Positions 38,526 through 46,525 of a stretch of DNA of 64,000 nt are shown here, one piece after another. The position numbers and the translations under genes were made by a program. The notes under the pieces are model-generated. The model was not told the DNA's origin and did not search any database. It saw only the letters and a program-made list of their open reading frames with translations. Every line of letters begins with the position of its first letter. The first letter of the stretch is position 1. Source of the stretch: Pseudomonas sp. Teo4 (GTDB taxonomy: Bacteria; Pseudomonadota; Gammaproteobacteria; Pseudomonadales; Pseudomonadaceae). Location: the NCBI RefSeq assembly GCF_034387475.1, contig NZ_JAXCIL010000002.1, positions 1,364,001 to 1,428,000 of the forward strand, given 5' to 3'.

Positions 38526-40871
38526 CTACAGAATCCGACCATCATCGCGTGCCCGCTCCAGCTTGATAGCGACGAACTTGGAGGTCGGTGTATGGCTGCC
38601 CTCGCCGATGCTCTCCAGCGGAATCAGCGGGTTCACTTCGGGATAGTAAGCCGCAGCCTGGCCCGCCGGGATATCGAACGCCAGCAATGTGAACCCGTGC
38701 ACACGGCGCACATGTTCATCACCCCACAATGAGACGATGTCGACTTTCTGCCCCGGCTGGAAGCCCAGGCGGATGATGTCGGCCTCGTTGGCGAACAGCA
38801 CCTCCCGTTGACCGCGCACGCCCCGGTAGCGGTCGTCCAGGCCGTAGATCGTGGTGTTGTACTGGTCGTGCGAGCGCATCGACTGCATGATCAGGTCGGG
38901 CAACTGGCCGCTGGCCCGGACGCGCTCATCGAGCAGGCTGTCTGGCAGCAGGTTGGCCTTGAAGTTGGCGCGGCCGGTGTTGGTCTTCCACTGACGGCTG
39001 CCAGCGCTGTTCCCCAGGTAGAAACCGCCGGGGTGGCGCAGGCGTTCGTTGAAGTCGCCGAAGCCTGCGATGGTGTCGCCGATCAGGTTGCGGATGCGGT
39101 CGTAGTCGGCCACCAGCCAGTGCCAGTCCACCGGGCGTTTGCCCAGGGTGGCAGCGGCGATGCCGGCGATCACGGCGGGTTCCGAGCGCATCTGGGTCGA
39201 CAGAGGCTTGAGCTGGCCGTTGGAGGCATGGACCATGCTGAACGAGTCTTCCACCGTGACCGCCTGCGGCCCGTCGGCCTGAAGGTCGATATCGGTACGG
39301 CCCAGGCACGGCAGAATCAAGGCCTGCTTGCCATGAATCAGGTGGCTGCGGTTGAGCTTGGTGCTGATGTGTACGGTCAGCTCGCAGTTGCGCAGGGCCT
39401 GAGCGGTACGTTCAGTGTCTGGCGTGGCCTGGGCGAAGTTGCCGCCCAGGCCGATGAACACCTTGGCCCGGCCATCGAGCATGGCGTGGATCGCTTCGAC
39501 GGTGTTGTGGCCGTTGTGGCGAGGCACGCGGAAGTTGAAGCGCTTTTCGATAGCGTCCAGCAGCGCCACTGGCGGACGTTCGTTGATGCCCATGGTGCGG
39601 TCGCCCTGAACGTTGCTGTGGCCACGCACGGGGCACAGGCCGGCACCCGGGGCACCGATATTGCCGCGCAGCATCTGCAGGTTGACGATTTCCTGGATGG
39701 TCGGCACCGAATGGCGGTGCTGGGTGATGCCCATGGCCCAACACATGATCACACGCTTGCCGCGGCAGTACATGCGCGCCGCCAGTTCGATGTCGGCCAG
39801 TTCAAGGCCGGACTGGGCCTGGATATGCTCCCAGGAAGTGGCATCCACTGCCGCCAGATACTCGTCGACGCCATGGCCGTGCTCGGCGATGAAGGCATGG
39901 TCGAACACAGCTGGCTCGCCCTTGGCCTGGGCTTCGCGCTCCCACTGCAGGACGAACTTGGCCATACCGCGCAGCATCGCCATGTCGCCACCCAAGGCCG
40001 GGCGGAAGAAGGCCGTGTTGGTGGGACGGTCGCTGTTGGTCAGCATTTCCAGCGGGTTCTGTGGATGCTGGAAACGCTCCAGACCACGCTCTTTGAGCGG
40101 GTTGACGCACACCACCTGGGCGCCGCGTTTGACCGCATCGCGCAGGGGGTCGAGCATGCGCGGGTGGTTGGTGCCAGGGTTCTGGCCCCAGACGAAGATG
40201 GCATCGGCATGCTCGAAGTCGTCGAAGGTGACCGTGCCCTTGCCGACTCCGACACTCTGGCTCAGGGCCACGCCGCTGGCCTCGTGGCACATGTTCGAAC
40301 AGTCGGGGAAATTGTTGGTGCCGTAGGCGCGCACGAACAGCTGGTAGAGGAACGCCGCTTCGTTGCTGGCCCGGCCCGAGGTGTAGAACTCGGCCTGGTC
40401 AGGGGTGAGCAGGGCGTTCAGCTCACGGGCAATCAGGGCGAAGGCGGCATCCCAGGCGATGGGCTGGTAACGGTCGCTGGCCGGGTCGTACACCATCGGT
40501 TCGGTCAGACGGCCCTGATATTCAAGCCAGTAGTCGCTCTGCTCGAGCAACGCGGTCACGCTGTAGCGTGCGAAAAAGGCTGCATCGACCCGACGCTTGG
40601 TGGCTTCCCAGTTGACCGCTTTGGCGCCGTTCTCGCAGAACTTGACCATGCCACTTTCAGGCGAGTCGCCCCAGGCGCAGCCAGGGCAGTCGAAGCCGCC
40701 ATTCTGGTTGGTCTTGAGCAGGGCGCGAAGGTTCTTCAGCGCGTTATCGCTGCCGACCCAGGCCTTGGCTACGCTGCGCAGCGCGCCCCAGCCCCCGGCG
40801 GGGCCGTCGTAGGGCTTGTAGCGAGGTGTGGAGGCAGGGGCGTTGTCTGGAAGGTGCTGGTACGAGGTCAC
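38526..40871 (-). CDS. FdhF-like molybdopterin oxidoreductase, alpha subunit
   Basis: 781 residues from a GTG at 40871, 5 nt after the fdhD stop; the much longer frame to 41261 is a shadow of fdhD. Molybdopterin oxidoreductase with a short N-terminal Cys cluster GGFDCPGCAWGDSPESG, YTSGRASNEAAFLYQLFVRA, NMCHEASGVALSQSVGVGKG, VWGQNPGTNHPRML, and a C-terminal dinucleotide-binding part (RGVRGQREVLFANEADI). It is of the YdeP/FdhalphaF-like class, whose substrate is uncertain. fdhD upstream supports a sulfurated Mo centre. No beta or gamma subunit is adjacent. Confidence 0.85.
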   Translation of the reverse strand: MTSYQHLPDNAPASTPRYKPYDGPAGGWGALRSVAKAWVGSDNALKNLRALLKTNQNGGFDCPGCAWGDSPESGMVKFCENGAKAVNWEATKRRVDAAFFARYSVTALLEQSDYWLEYQGRLTEPMVYDPASDRYQPIAWDAAFALIARELNALLTPDQAEFYTSGRASNEAAFLYQLFVRAYGTNNFPDCSNMCHEASGVALSQSVGVGKGTVTFDDFEHADAIFVWGQNPGTNHPRMLDPLRDAVKRGAQVVCVNPLKERGLERFQHPQNPLEMLTNSDRPTNTAFFRPALGGDMAMLRGMAKFVLQWEREAQAKGEPAVFDHAFIAEHGHGVDEYLAAVDATSWEHIQAQSGLELADIELAARMYCRGKRVIMCWAMGITQHRHSVPTIQEIVNLQMLRGNIGAPGAGLCPVRGHSNVQGDRTMGINERPPVALLDAIEKRFNFRVPRHNGHNTVEAIHAMLDGRAKVFIGLGGNFAQATPDTERTAQALRNCELTVHISTKLNRSHLIHGKQALILPCLGRTDIDLQADGPQAVTVEDSFSMVHASNGQLKPLSTQMRSEPAVIAGIAAATLGKRPVDWHWLVADYDRIRNLIGDTIAGFGDFNERLRHPGGFYLGNSAGSRQWKTNTGRANFKANLLPDSLLDERVRASGQLPDLIMQSMRSHDQYNTTIYGLDDRYRGVRGQREVLFANEADIIRLGFQPGQKVDIVSLWGDEHVRRVHGFTLLAFDIPAGQAAAYYPEVNPLIPLESIGEGSHTPTSKFVAIKLERARDDGRIL

Positions 40872-40876
40872 GGCTG

Positions 40877-41719
40877 TTACGACTCCGCCGCTGGGCTGTA
40901 GACCCGCGGTGCGCTGTGTTTGGGCAGATGGATGAGGTTGAGGTTGTGCTTGCGCGCCCATTGCAGGGCAAGGCCCGTGGGCGCCGAGAGGCTGACCAGG
41001 GTCTGGATGCCGGCGCGCAGCACTTTCTGGATCAGTTCCAGGCTGCAGCGGCTGGTGACGATGGCCAGGCCGCCGTCGGTGCTGATGCTTTGGCGCAGCA
41101 GGGCGCCGATCAGCTTGTCCAGGGCGTTGTGCCTGCCTATGTCTTCGCGCCCGAGCAGCAGTTCGCCGTTGCGGTCCATGAACAGCGCTGCGTGCACTGC
41201 ACCGCAGTGCTGGCCCAAGGGCTGGAACGCGTCGATGCGCTGGCGCAGGCCTACCAGCCATGCAGCAGGCGGCAAGGGCGCGCCCGGCAGCTCGGCCAAC
41301 TCTGGCAAGGCCTGCTCAAGGGCTTCGACCCCACACAGGCCGCAGCCGCTGGTGCCGGCCAACTGGCGGCGTTGGTTCTTCAGGTTCCAGAACGCACGGC
41401 TGGAAATCTCGATATCGGCATACATGGCCGAGCCGCTGCCCGAGAGCTTGAGGTCATAGATTTCCGCAGTACCTTCGACGATGCCACTGCCGACGCTGAA
41501 GCCGACTGCGAAGTCTTCCAGGTCGGTGGGGCTGACCAGCATCACGGCCTGGTTGAGACCGTTGTAGGCGATGGCCAGGGCGACTTCTTCGGCGAGCGGG
41601 GTGCTGGCCCGTTCGGCATCGTCGAGCTGGACGTAGTCGTAGGTGTTGCTGGCGGCGGGCATGGACAAGGGCGTGGAGGCCGCGCAGACCGGGGGCTTGC
41701 TGTTCATCGGGGCTGGCAT
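40877..41719 (-). CDS. fdhD: FdhD sulfurtransferase for formate dehydrogenase cofactor
   Basis: 280 residues from the ATG at 41719; other in-frame starts are GTG 41740 and ATG 41707, and none has a clear ribosome site. FdhD hands sulfur from IscS to the Mo-cofactor of FdhF-type enzymes. The catalytic cysteine motif is GTSGCGLCGVEAL (C-x-x-C). Also LLGREDIGRHNALDKLIGAL and TSRCSLELIQKVLRAGI. It immediately precedes its likely client. Confidence 0.92.
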   Translation of the reverse strand: MPAPMNSKPPVCAASTPLSMPAASNTYDYVQLDDAERASTPLAEEVALAIAYNGLNQAVMLVSPTDLEDFAVGFSVGSGIVEGTAEIYDLKLSGSGSAMYADIEISSRAFWNLKNQRRQLAGTSGCGLCGVEALEQALPELAELPGAPLPPAAWLVGLRQRIDAFQPLGQHCGAVHAALFMDRNGELLLGREDIGRHNALDKLIGALLRQSISTDGGLAIVTSRCSLELIQKVLRAGIQTLVSLSAPTGLALQWARKHNLNLIHLPKHSAPRVYSPAAES

Positions 41720-41881
41720 TCGACGGCTTTTTGATAGCACAAGCCTAGGCCCGCGGGCTGGCCGCGTCTAATCGCTAGGGTCTATGCCTTGATAGACCGC
41801 GTCGATTGGTCGCATGGGGGCGGGTGGGGCAATCCTGGCCTAGACTCCTGGCTCCGAGGTTTCATCAACAAGGAGCGCGTC

Positions 41882-42322
41882 ATGAGCCTGTTCAGTTTCG
41901 TGAAGGAAGCCGGCGAGAAGTTGATCGACCTGCTGACCCCCGGTAACGCCAACGCCGAGGAGCAGCTCAAGAAACACGTGGAGAGTGTCGGCCTGGGCAA
42001 CCCGAACATCAGCGCCACTGTAGAGGGCGACAAGATCATCCTCAAGGGCGAAGTGGCCAGCCAGGAGGAAAAAGAGAAGATCATTCTGGCGGCGGGCAAT
42101 ATCAGCGGTGTGGCCAGCGTCGAGGACCAGATCACCGTCACCGGGCCTGTGGCCCAGGCGGCGCGGTTCGTCACGGTGAAGAAGGGTGACACGTTGAGTG
42201 CCATTTCCAAGGCCGAATATGGCGATGCCAACCAGTACAACAAGATTTTCGAGGCGAACAAGCCGATGCTCAAGCATCCGGACAAGATCTACCCGGGACA
42301 GGTGTTGCGGATTCCGGACTGA
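41882..42322 (+). CDS. kbp: BON and LysM domain protein (Kbp/YgaU-like)
   Basis: 146 residues from MSLFSFVKEAGEKLIDLL; the earlier in-frame start at 41789 falls in the spacer. BON domain at about 25-85 (NPNISATVEGDKIILKGEVA; ISGVASVEDQITVTG) and LysM at about 97-145 (FVTVKKGDTLSAISKAEYGD; HPDKIYPGQVLRIPD). The E. coli homologue YgaU is a cytoplasmic K-binding protein induced by osmotic stress. No signal peptide is seen, in agreement. Confidence 0.9.
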   Translation: MSLFSFVKEAGEKLIDLLTPGNANAEEQLKKHVESVGLGNPNISATVEGDKIILKGEVASQEEKEKIILAAGNISGVASVEDQITVTGPVAQAARFVTVKKGDTLSAISKAEYGDANQYNKIFEANKPMLKHPDKIYPGQVLRIPD

Positions 42323-42343
42323 TAGATTCGCTTAACCTGTGCT

Positions 42344-42420
42344 GGCCCTATCGCCGGCAAGCCGGCTCCTACAGATGTTCCACAAATAACTGTAGGAGCC
42401 GGCTTGCCGGCGATAGGGCC
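42344..42420. repeat. REP pair with perfect 30-bp arms
   Basis: Arms 42344-42373 and 42391-42420 are exact reverse complements, 17-nt loop, between convergent kbp and yrfG. Confidence 0.92.
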
Positions 42421-42421
42421 C

Positions 42422-43084
42422 TCACAGCCCAGCCAGTAAATCCCGGTAATCCTCCACCGCCGCGAACTCCTGGGTATCCCTCGGCGCCGCCTGGCTGTCG
42501 GGCTGGCGCACCGCCAATAGGTGCTTTACGCCAAACCGCCGCGCGCTGCGCAGAATCGCCAGGGTGTCATCGATAAACAGGCTGCGGCCCGGCTCAAAGC
42601 CGATATCGGCCTGCAGCGCATCCCAGAACTGCGGGCTTTCCTTCGGGTACCCATAATCATGGGAGCTGATCAGCCGCTCGAAGTAGGGCGCCAGTTCCAC
42701 CCGTTCCAGCTTCAGCGACAGCGAGTCGCGGTGGGCATTGGTAATCATCACCACCCGTTTGCCCGCGTTGTGGATGGCAGCGAGGAAAGTATCGGCATCG
42801 GGGCGCAGGGCGATCAGGTCGGCGATTTCACGTTTGAGCTCGCGAATTGGCAGATTCAGCTCGCGGCTCCAGAAGTCCAGGCAGTACCAGTTGAGCGTGC
42901 CAGCGTTGCGCTCGAACAGCGGTTGCAGCTCCAGTTCCGCCATGGCCCGGCTCACCCCGTGCAGTTCGGCGTAGCGCTGCGGCAGGTGGTCCAGCCAGAA
43001 ACGGTTGTCGTAGTGCAGGTCGAGCAGAGTGCCATCCATGTCCAGCAGGACGGTATCGATGGCGGACCAGGGAAGAACAGGCAT
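42422..43084 (-). CDS. yrfG: GMP/IMP nucleotidase, HAD family
   Basis: 220 residues from MPVLPWSAIDTVLLDMDG. HAD motif I is LLDMDGTLLDLHYDN, motif II VVMITNAHRDSL, and later YPKESPQFWDALQADIGF and RSLFIDDTLAILRSARRFG. It dephosphorylates purine mononucleotides. Divergent from nudE. Confidence 0.9.
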   Translation of the reverse strand: MPVLPWSAIDTVLLDMDGTLLDLHYDNRFWLDHLPQRYAELHGVSRAMAELELQPLFERNAGTLNWYCLDFWSRELNLPIRELKREIADLIALRPDADTFLAAIHNAGKRVVMITNAHRDSLSLKLERVELAPYFERLISSHDYGYPKESPQFWDALQADIGFEPGRSLFIDDTLAILRSARRFGVKHLLAVRQPDSQAAPRDTQEFAAVEDYRDLLAGL

Positions 43085-43148
43085 GGGAAACTCTCGATCA
43101 GTCGGCAAGCCACGGTATAGTAACCCGTTCACGCCAAGGAGCCGCCCC

Positions 43149-43715
43149 ATGCGCCAGAAACCAACCGTCCTCAATCGCGAGATCGTCGCCAGCAGCCGCC
43201 TGTTTCGTGTCGAGGCCGTGCAGCTGCGCTTCGCCAATGGCAACGAGCGTACCTACGAGCGTCTGGTAGGCCGTGGCAATGGCTACGGTGCGGTGATGGT
43301 GGTGGCCATGCTCGACGCCGAGCACGCGGTATTGGTGGAAGAGTATTGCGGTGGTACCGACGAGTATGAGCTGTCGCTGCCCAAAGGCCTGATCGAGCCG
43401 GGCGAAGACGTGCTGGCAGCGGCTGACCGCGAGCTCAAGGAAGAAGCCGGTTTCGGCGCTCGCCAACTGGAGCACCTGACCGAGCTGTCGTTGTCGCCGG
43501 GCTACATGAGCCAGAAGATCCAGGTGGTGCTGGCCAGCGACCTGTACGAGGAGCGGCTGGAGGGCGATGAGCCGGAGCCGATGCGGGTCGACAAGGTCAA
43601 CCTGCGCGAGCTGTCGGCCTTGGCCATGCACCCACAGTTCACCGAGGGCCGGGCACTCGCGGCGTTGTACCTGGCCCGCGACCTGCTGATCCAGCGGGGG
43701 CTGTTCGACGTATGA
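43149..43715 (+). CDS. nudE: ADP compounds hydrolase NudE
   Basis: 188 residues from MRQKPTVLNREIV. Nudix box GLIEPGEDVLAAADRELKEE followed by AGF. It cleaves ADP-ribose, NADH and Ap3A-like compounds to AMP. Overlaps cysQ by 4 nt. The ribosome site is caaggagccg. Confidence 0.93.
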   Translation: MRQKPTVLNREIVASSRLFRVEAVQLRFANGNERTYERLVGRGNGYGAVMVVAMLDAEHAVLVEEYCGGTDEYELSLPKGLIEPGEDVLAAADRELKEEAGFGARQLEHLTELSLSPGYMSQKIQVVLASDLYEERLEGDEPEPMRVDKVNLRELSALAMHPQFTEGRALAALYLARDLLIQRGLFDV

Positions 43716-44530
43716 ACGACCAACAGCTGATGCATGAAGTGGTGAAGCTGGCCGCCGTGGCGGGCGAGGCGATCTTGCCGTTCTGGCGGGCCGATGTGGC
43801 GGTGACCGCCAAGGCCGACGATTCGCCGGTGACGGCTGCCGACTTGGCGGCCCATCGAGTGATTGCCGATGGCTTGGCGGCCTTGGCGCCGCAGATTCCG
43901 GTGCTGTCCGAAGAAGATTGCAATATTCCGTTGGCCGAGCGACAAGGCTGGACGCGCTGGTGGTTGGTCGACCCATTGGACGGTACCAAGGAGTTCATCG
44001 CGGGCAGCGAAGAGTTCACCGTCAATATCGCCCTGATCGAGAACGGCGAAGTAGTGTTCGGCGTGGTGGCCATGCCGACCAATGGTCGCTGCTACTTCGG
44101 TGGGCGGCATCTGGGGGCCTGGCGTGCCGAGGCAGGCGCTGATGCCTTGCCAATTCAGGTGCGTAACGAGCCGCCTGTCGATGGACGTTTCACCGTGGTA
44201 GCCAGCCGTCGCCATTCCAGCCCCGAGCAGGAGGCGCTATTGGCTGGGCTGGGCGACTCTGTGGGTGAGCTGGAGCTGGCCAATATTGGTAGCTCGTTGA
44301 AGTTCTGCCTGCTTGCCGAAGGCAGCGCCGATTGCTACCCGCGTCTGGCGCCGACTTCGCAATGGGATACCGCTGCTGCCCAGGGGGTTGTGGAAGGTGC
44401 GGGCGGTGAGGTGATTGGCCTGGATGGCCAGCCGTTCCGTTATCCGGCCCGTGAGTCGTTGCTCAATCCCTTCTTCCTGGCCTTGCCGGCGAATGCCGCC
44501 TGGCGCGAGGCAGTCTTCGATCTGATTTAG
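43712..44530 (+). CDS. cysQ: 3'(2'),5'-bisphosphate nucleotidase CysQ
   Basis: 272 residues. Inositol-monophosphatase fold with DDSPVTAADLAAHRVI, the metal-binding LSEEDCNI, WWLVDPLDGTKEFIAGSEEF and QWDTAAAQGVVEGAGGEVIG. It removes PAP, a by-product of sulfate assimilation, which links it to the sulfur genes earlier in the window. Translationally coupled to nudE. Confidence 0.94.
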   Translation: MNDQQLMHEVVKLAAVAGEAILPFWRADVAVTAKADDSPVTAADLAAHRVIADGLAALAPQIPVLSEEDCNIPLAERQGWTRWWLVDPLDGTKEFIAGSEEFTVNIALIENGEVVFGVVAMPTNGRCYFGGRHLGAWRAEAGADALPIQVRNEPPVDGRFTVVASRRHSSPEQEALLAGLGDSVGELELANIGSSLKFCLLAEGSADCYPRLAPTSQWDTAAAQGVVEGAGGEVIGLDGQPFRYPARESLLNPFFLALPANAAWREAVFDLI

Positions 44531-44545
44531 GTTGCTGATCTAACC

Positions 44546-44640
44546 TGGCCCCTGTGGGAGCGGGTTTACCCGCGAAGAATGCGACGCGGTGGATGGCACC
44601 GGCTCTGCCGGTGTTCGCGGGTAAACCCGCTCCCACAGGG
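44546..44640. repeat. REP pair (inverted)
   Basis: gtgggagcgggtttacccgc near 44554 and gcgggtaaacccgctcccac near 44617 flank a small ccggctctgccgg hairpin. Confidence 0.88.
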
Positions 44641-44663
44641 TGGGTGGTGCGAGAGGTCGTGTC

Positions 44664-45119
44664 TCAGCGGTGCAGAACGTACTGCCCGCTGAAATTCACG
44701 GCGGGCTCATCGCTACCGGCATTGCTGACAGTGGTCTGCAACGTCAACCGCGCTCGGCCACGACGCTGGTACATCGTGATGAAACGCTCCCAGGTCTTGT
44801 CGTCCGGCGCCTGGCACCGCGCCACAGCAGCCCCGGTAACCGGCAGCGGATAGCTGATCTGCCCCTCCTGAATGACGATATGGCCGTCATCGATACCCTG
44901 CTCGCGCAGACGCAGGTGCAGCCAGCCCCAACCCACCAGCACCGCCGCGCAATACAGGCTGCCACCGAACATGGTGCTCTTGTGGTTGACGTTGGCCTCC
45001 AGCGGCAGCTGCAGCTGCAGGCAGTGATCCTGCCAGCCAACGACTTCCAGGCCCATCTCGCGGGTCAGGGGAATGTCATGGTGCAGTACGGACTGCAGGT
45101 ACTGGCTGTCGGTGGTCAT
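44664..45119 (-). CDS. YiiD C-terminal-type hotdog thioesterase
   Basis: 151 residues. YLQSVLHHDIPLTREMGLEV, LEANVNHKSTMFGGSLYCAA, GWGWLHLRLREQGIDDGHIV: the free-standing form of the thioesterase domain found at the C-terminus of YiiD. Its start overlaps the response-regulator stop by 4 nt. Substrate unknown. Confidence 0.82.
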   Translation of the reverse strand: MTTDSQYLQSVLHHDIPLTREMGLEVVGWQDHCLQLQLPLEANVNHKSTMFGGSLYCAAVLVGWGWLHLRLREQGIDDGHIVIQEGQISYPLPVTGAAVARCQAPDDKTWERFITMYQRRGRARLTLQTTVSNAGSDEPAVNFSGQYVLHR

Positions 45120-46525
45120 GGGCGGGTGTCCTCTTGGTCGTCGTGTCCGCTGCTGGCGCCTTCGAAGTTCAGGCCGTGCTTGCGCAGCTTGTCATGCAGG
45201 GTTTTGCGGGGGATGCCGAGGGCTTCGGCCAGGCTGCGCATCGAGCTGTGCGGCTGCGTGAGTTCGGTCGCGATCAGCGAGCGCTCGAACTGCTCGACCT
45301 GCTCGCTGAGGTTGCCGCTCAGCACCGGTACTGCCGTTGTTGTCGCGGTCGGCAACTGGCCGTCGAGGGCCAGCTCTAGGCCAAGGGCGAAGCGCTCGGC
45401 GGCGTTTTGCAGCTCGCGCACATTGCCCGGCCAGTCGTGGCGCAGCAGCATGGCGCGTTGCGCCGGTTGCAGGCTATGCGGCGGCAGGCCGTGCCGCTGG
45501 CTCGCGGCATCGGCGAAATGCTGGAACAGCACCAGAATGTCGTCGCCCCGCTCACGCAGTGGCGGGATTCGCAGCGGGGCCACGTTAAGACGGTAGTAGA
45601 GGTCGGCGCGAAAACGCCCCTGGTCGGCGGACTGGCGCAGGTCTTCCTTGGTCGCGGCAATTACGCGGATATCCAGCGGGATCAGCTGATTGCCGCCCAG
45701 GCGCTCGACCACACGCTCCTGCAGCAGACGCAGCAGCTTGACCTGCACGTCCAGGCTCATGCTCTCGATTTCGTCGAGGAACAGCGTGCCGCCATTGGCG
45801 AACTCGAACTTGCCGATACGGCGCTTCTGCGCGCCAGTGAATGCACCTGGTTCATGGCCGAACAGTTCGCTCTCGACCACCGACTCGGCCAGCGCCCCGG
45901 CATTGATCGCCACGAACGGTCCATCACGGCGGCTGGAGAGGTCATGCAGGGCACGGGCCACCACCTCTTTGCCCGCGCCGGTCTCGCCCAGAATCAATAC
46001 ATCGGCGCGGGTGCCGGCCAGGGCGCCGATTTGTTCGCGCAGGCGCTGCATGGCAGGCGACTGGCCAACCAGGCGGGTGGATAGCTGTTGGCGGTCACTC
46101 AGGGCCAGGCGCAGGCTGCGGTTGTCCAGCACCAGGCGGCGCAGTGCCAGTGCGCGGCGCACGCTGTCCAGCAAAGCGTCGGTGGCGAACGGCTTTTCCA
46201 GGAAGTCATAGGCACCGGCACGCATGGCCTGAACCGCCAGCGGCACGTCGCCGTGGCCGGTTATCAGCAGTACCGGAAGCTCGTTGTCGCGGGCGTGCAG
46301 TTGCTCCAGCAATTGCAGGCCATCGATGCCTGGCATACGGATATCGCTGACCACTACGCCCGGCCAGTCAGGTTCGATTCGCCCGGCCAAGTCTTGGGCA
46401 TCGGCCAGGGCGACGACCTTCAGCCCGGCCAGGTCGAGTGTCTGGCTCAGTGCCTGACGCAGGTGCGGGTCGTCGTCCACCAGAATGACCTGGGCGTGGC
46501 TGTCGATCAGTGTCTCGGTCGTCAT
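45116..46525 (-). CDS. Sigma-54-dependent response regulator (DctD/MifR type)
   Basis: 469 residues. Receiver with Asp61 (VVVSDIRMPGIDG). AAA+ domain with Walker A GETGAGKE, the sigma-54 contact GAFTGAQKRR and Walker B GGTLFLDEIESM. The C-terminal Fis-type helix-turn-helix is LAEALGIPRKTLHDKLRKHG. It activates sigma-54 promoters when phosphorylated by the kinase encoded just upstream. Target genes, probably a carboxylate transporter, are not adjacent. Confidence 0.92.
   Translation of the reverse strand: MTTETLIDSHAQVILVDDDPHLRQALSQTLDLAGLKVVALADAQDLAGRIEPDWPGVVVSDIRMPGIDGLQLLEQLHARDNELPVLLITGHGDVPLAVQAMRAGAYDFLEKPFATDALLDSVRRALALRRLVLDNRSLRLALSDRQQLSTRLVGQSPAMQRLREQIGALAGTRADVLILGETGAGKEVVARALHDLSSRRDGPFVAINAGALAESVVESELFGHEPGAFTGAQKRRIGKFEFANGGTLFLDEIESMSLDVQVKLLRLLQERVVERLGGNQLIPLDIRVIAATKEDLRQSADQGRFRADLYYRLNVAPLRIPPLRERGDDILVLFQHFADAASQRHGLPPHSLQPAQRAMLLRHDWPGNVRELQNAAERFALGLELALDGQLPTATTTAVPVLSGNLSEQVEQFERSLIATELTQPHSSMRSLAEALGIPRKTLHDKLRKHGLNFEGASSGHDDQEDTRP

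Noticed and set aside
40872..41261. N-terminal extension of the FdhF-like protein by 130 residues
   Set aside because: The extra part lies inside fdhD in another frame, is Arg/Ala/Pro-rich and has no match to molybdoenzymes. The family homology begins after the fdhD stop.
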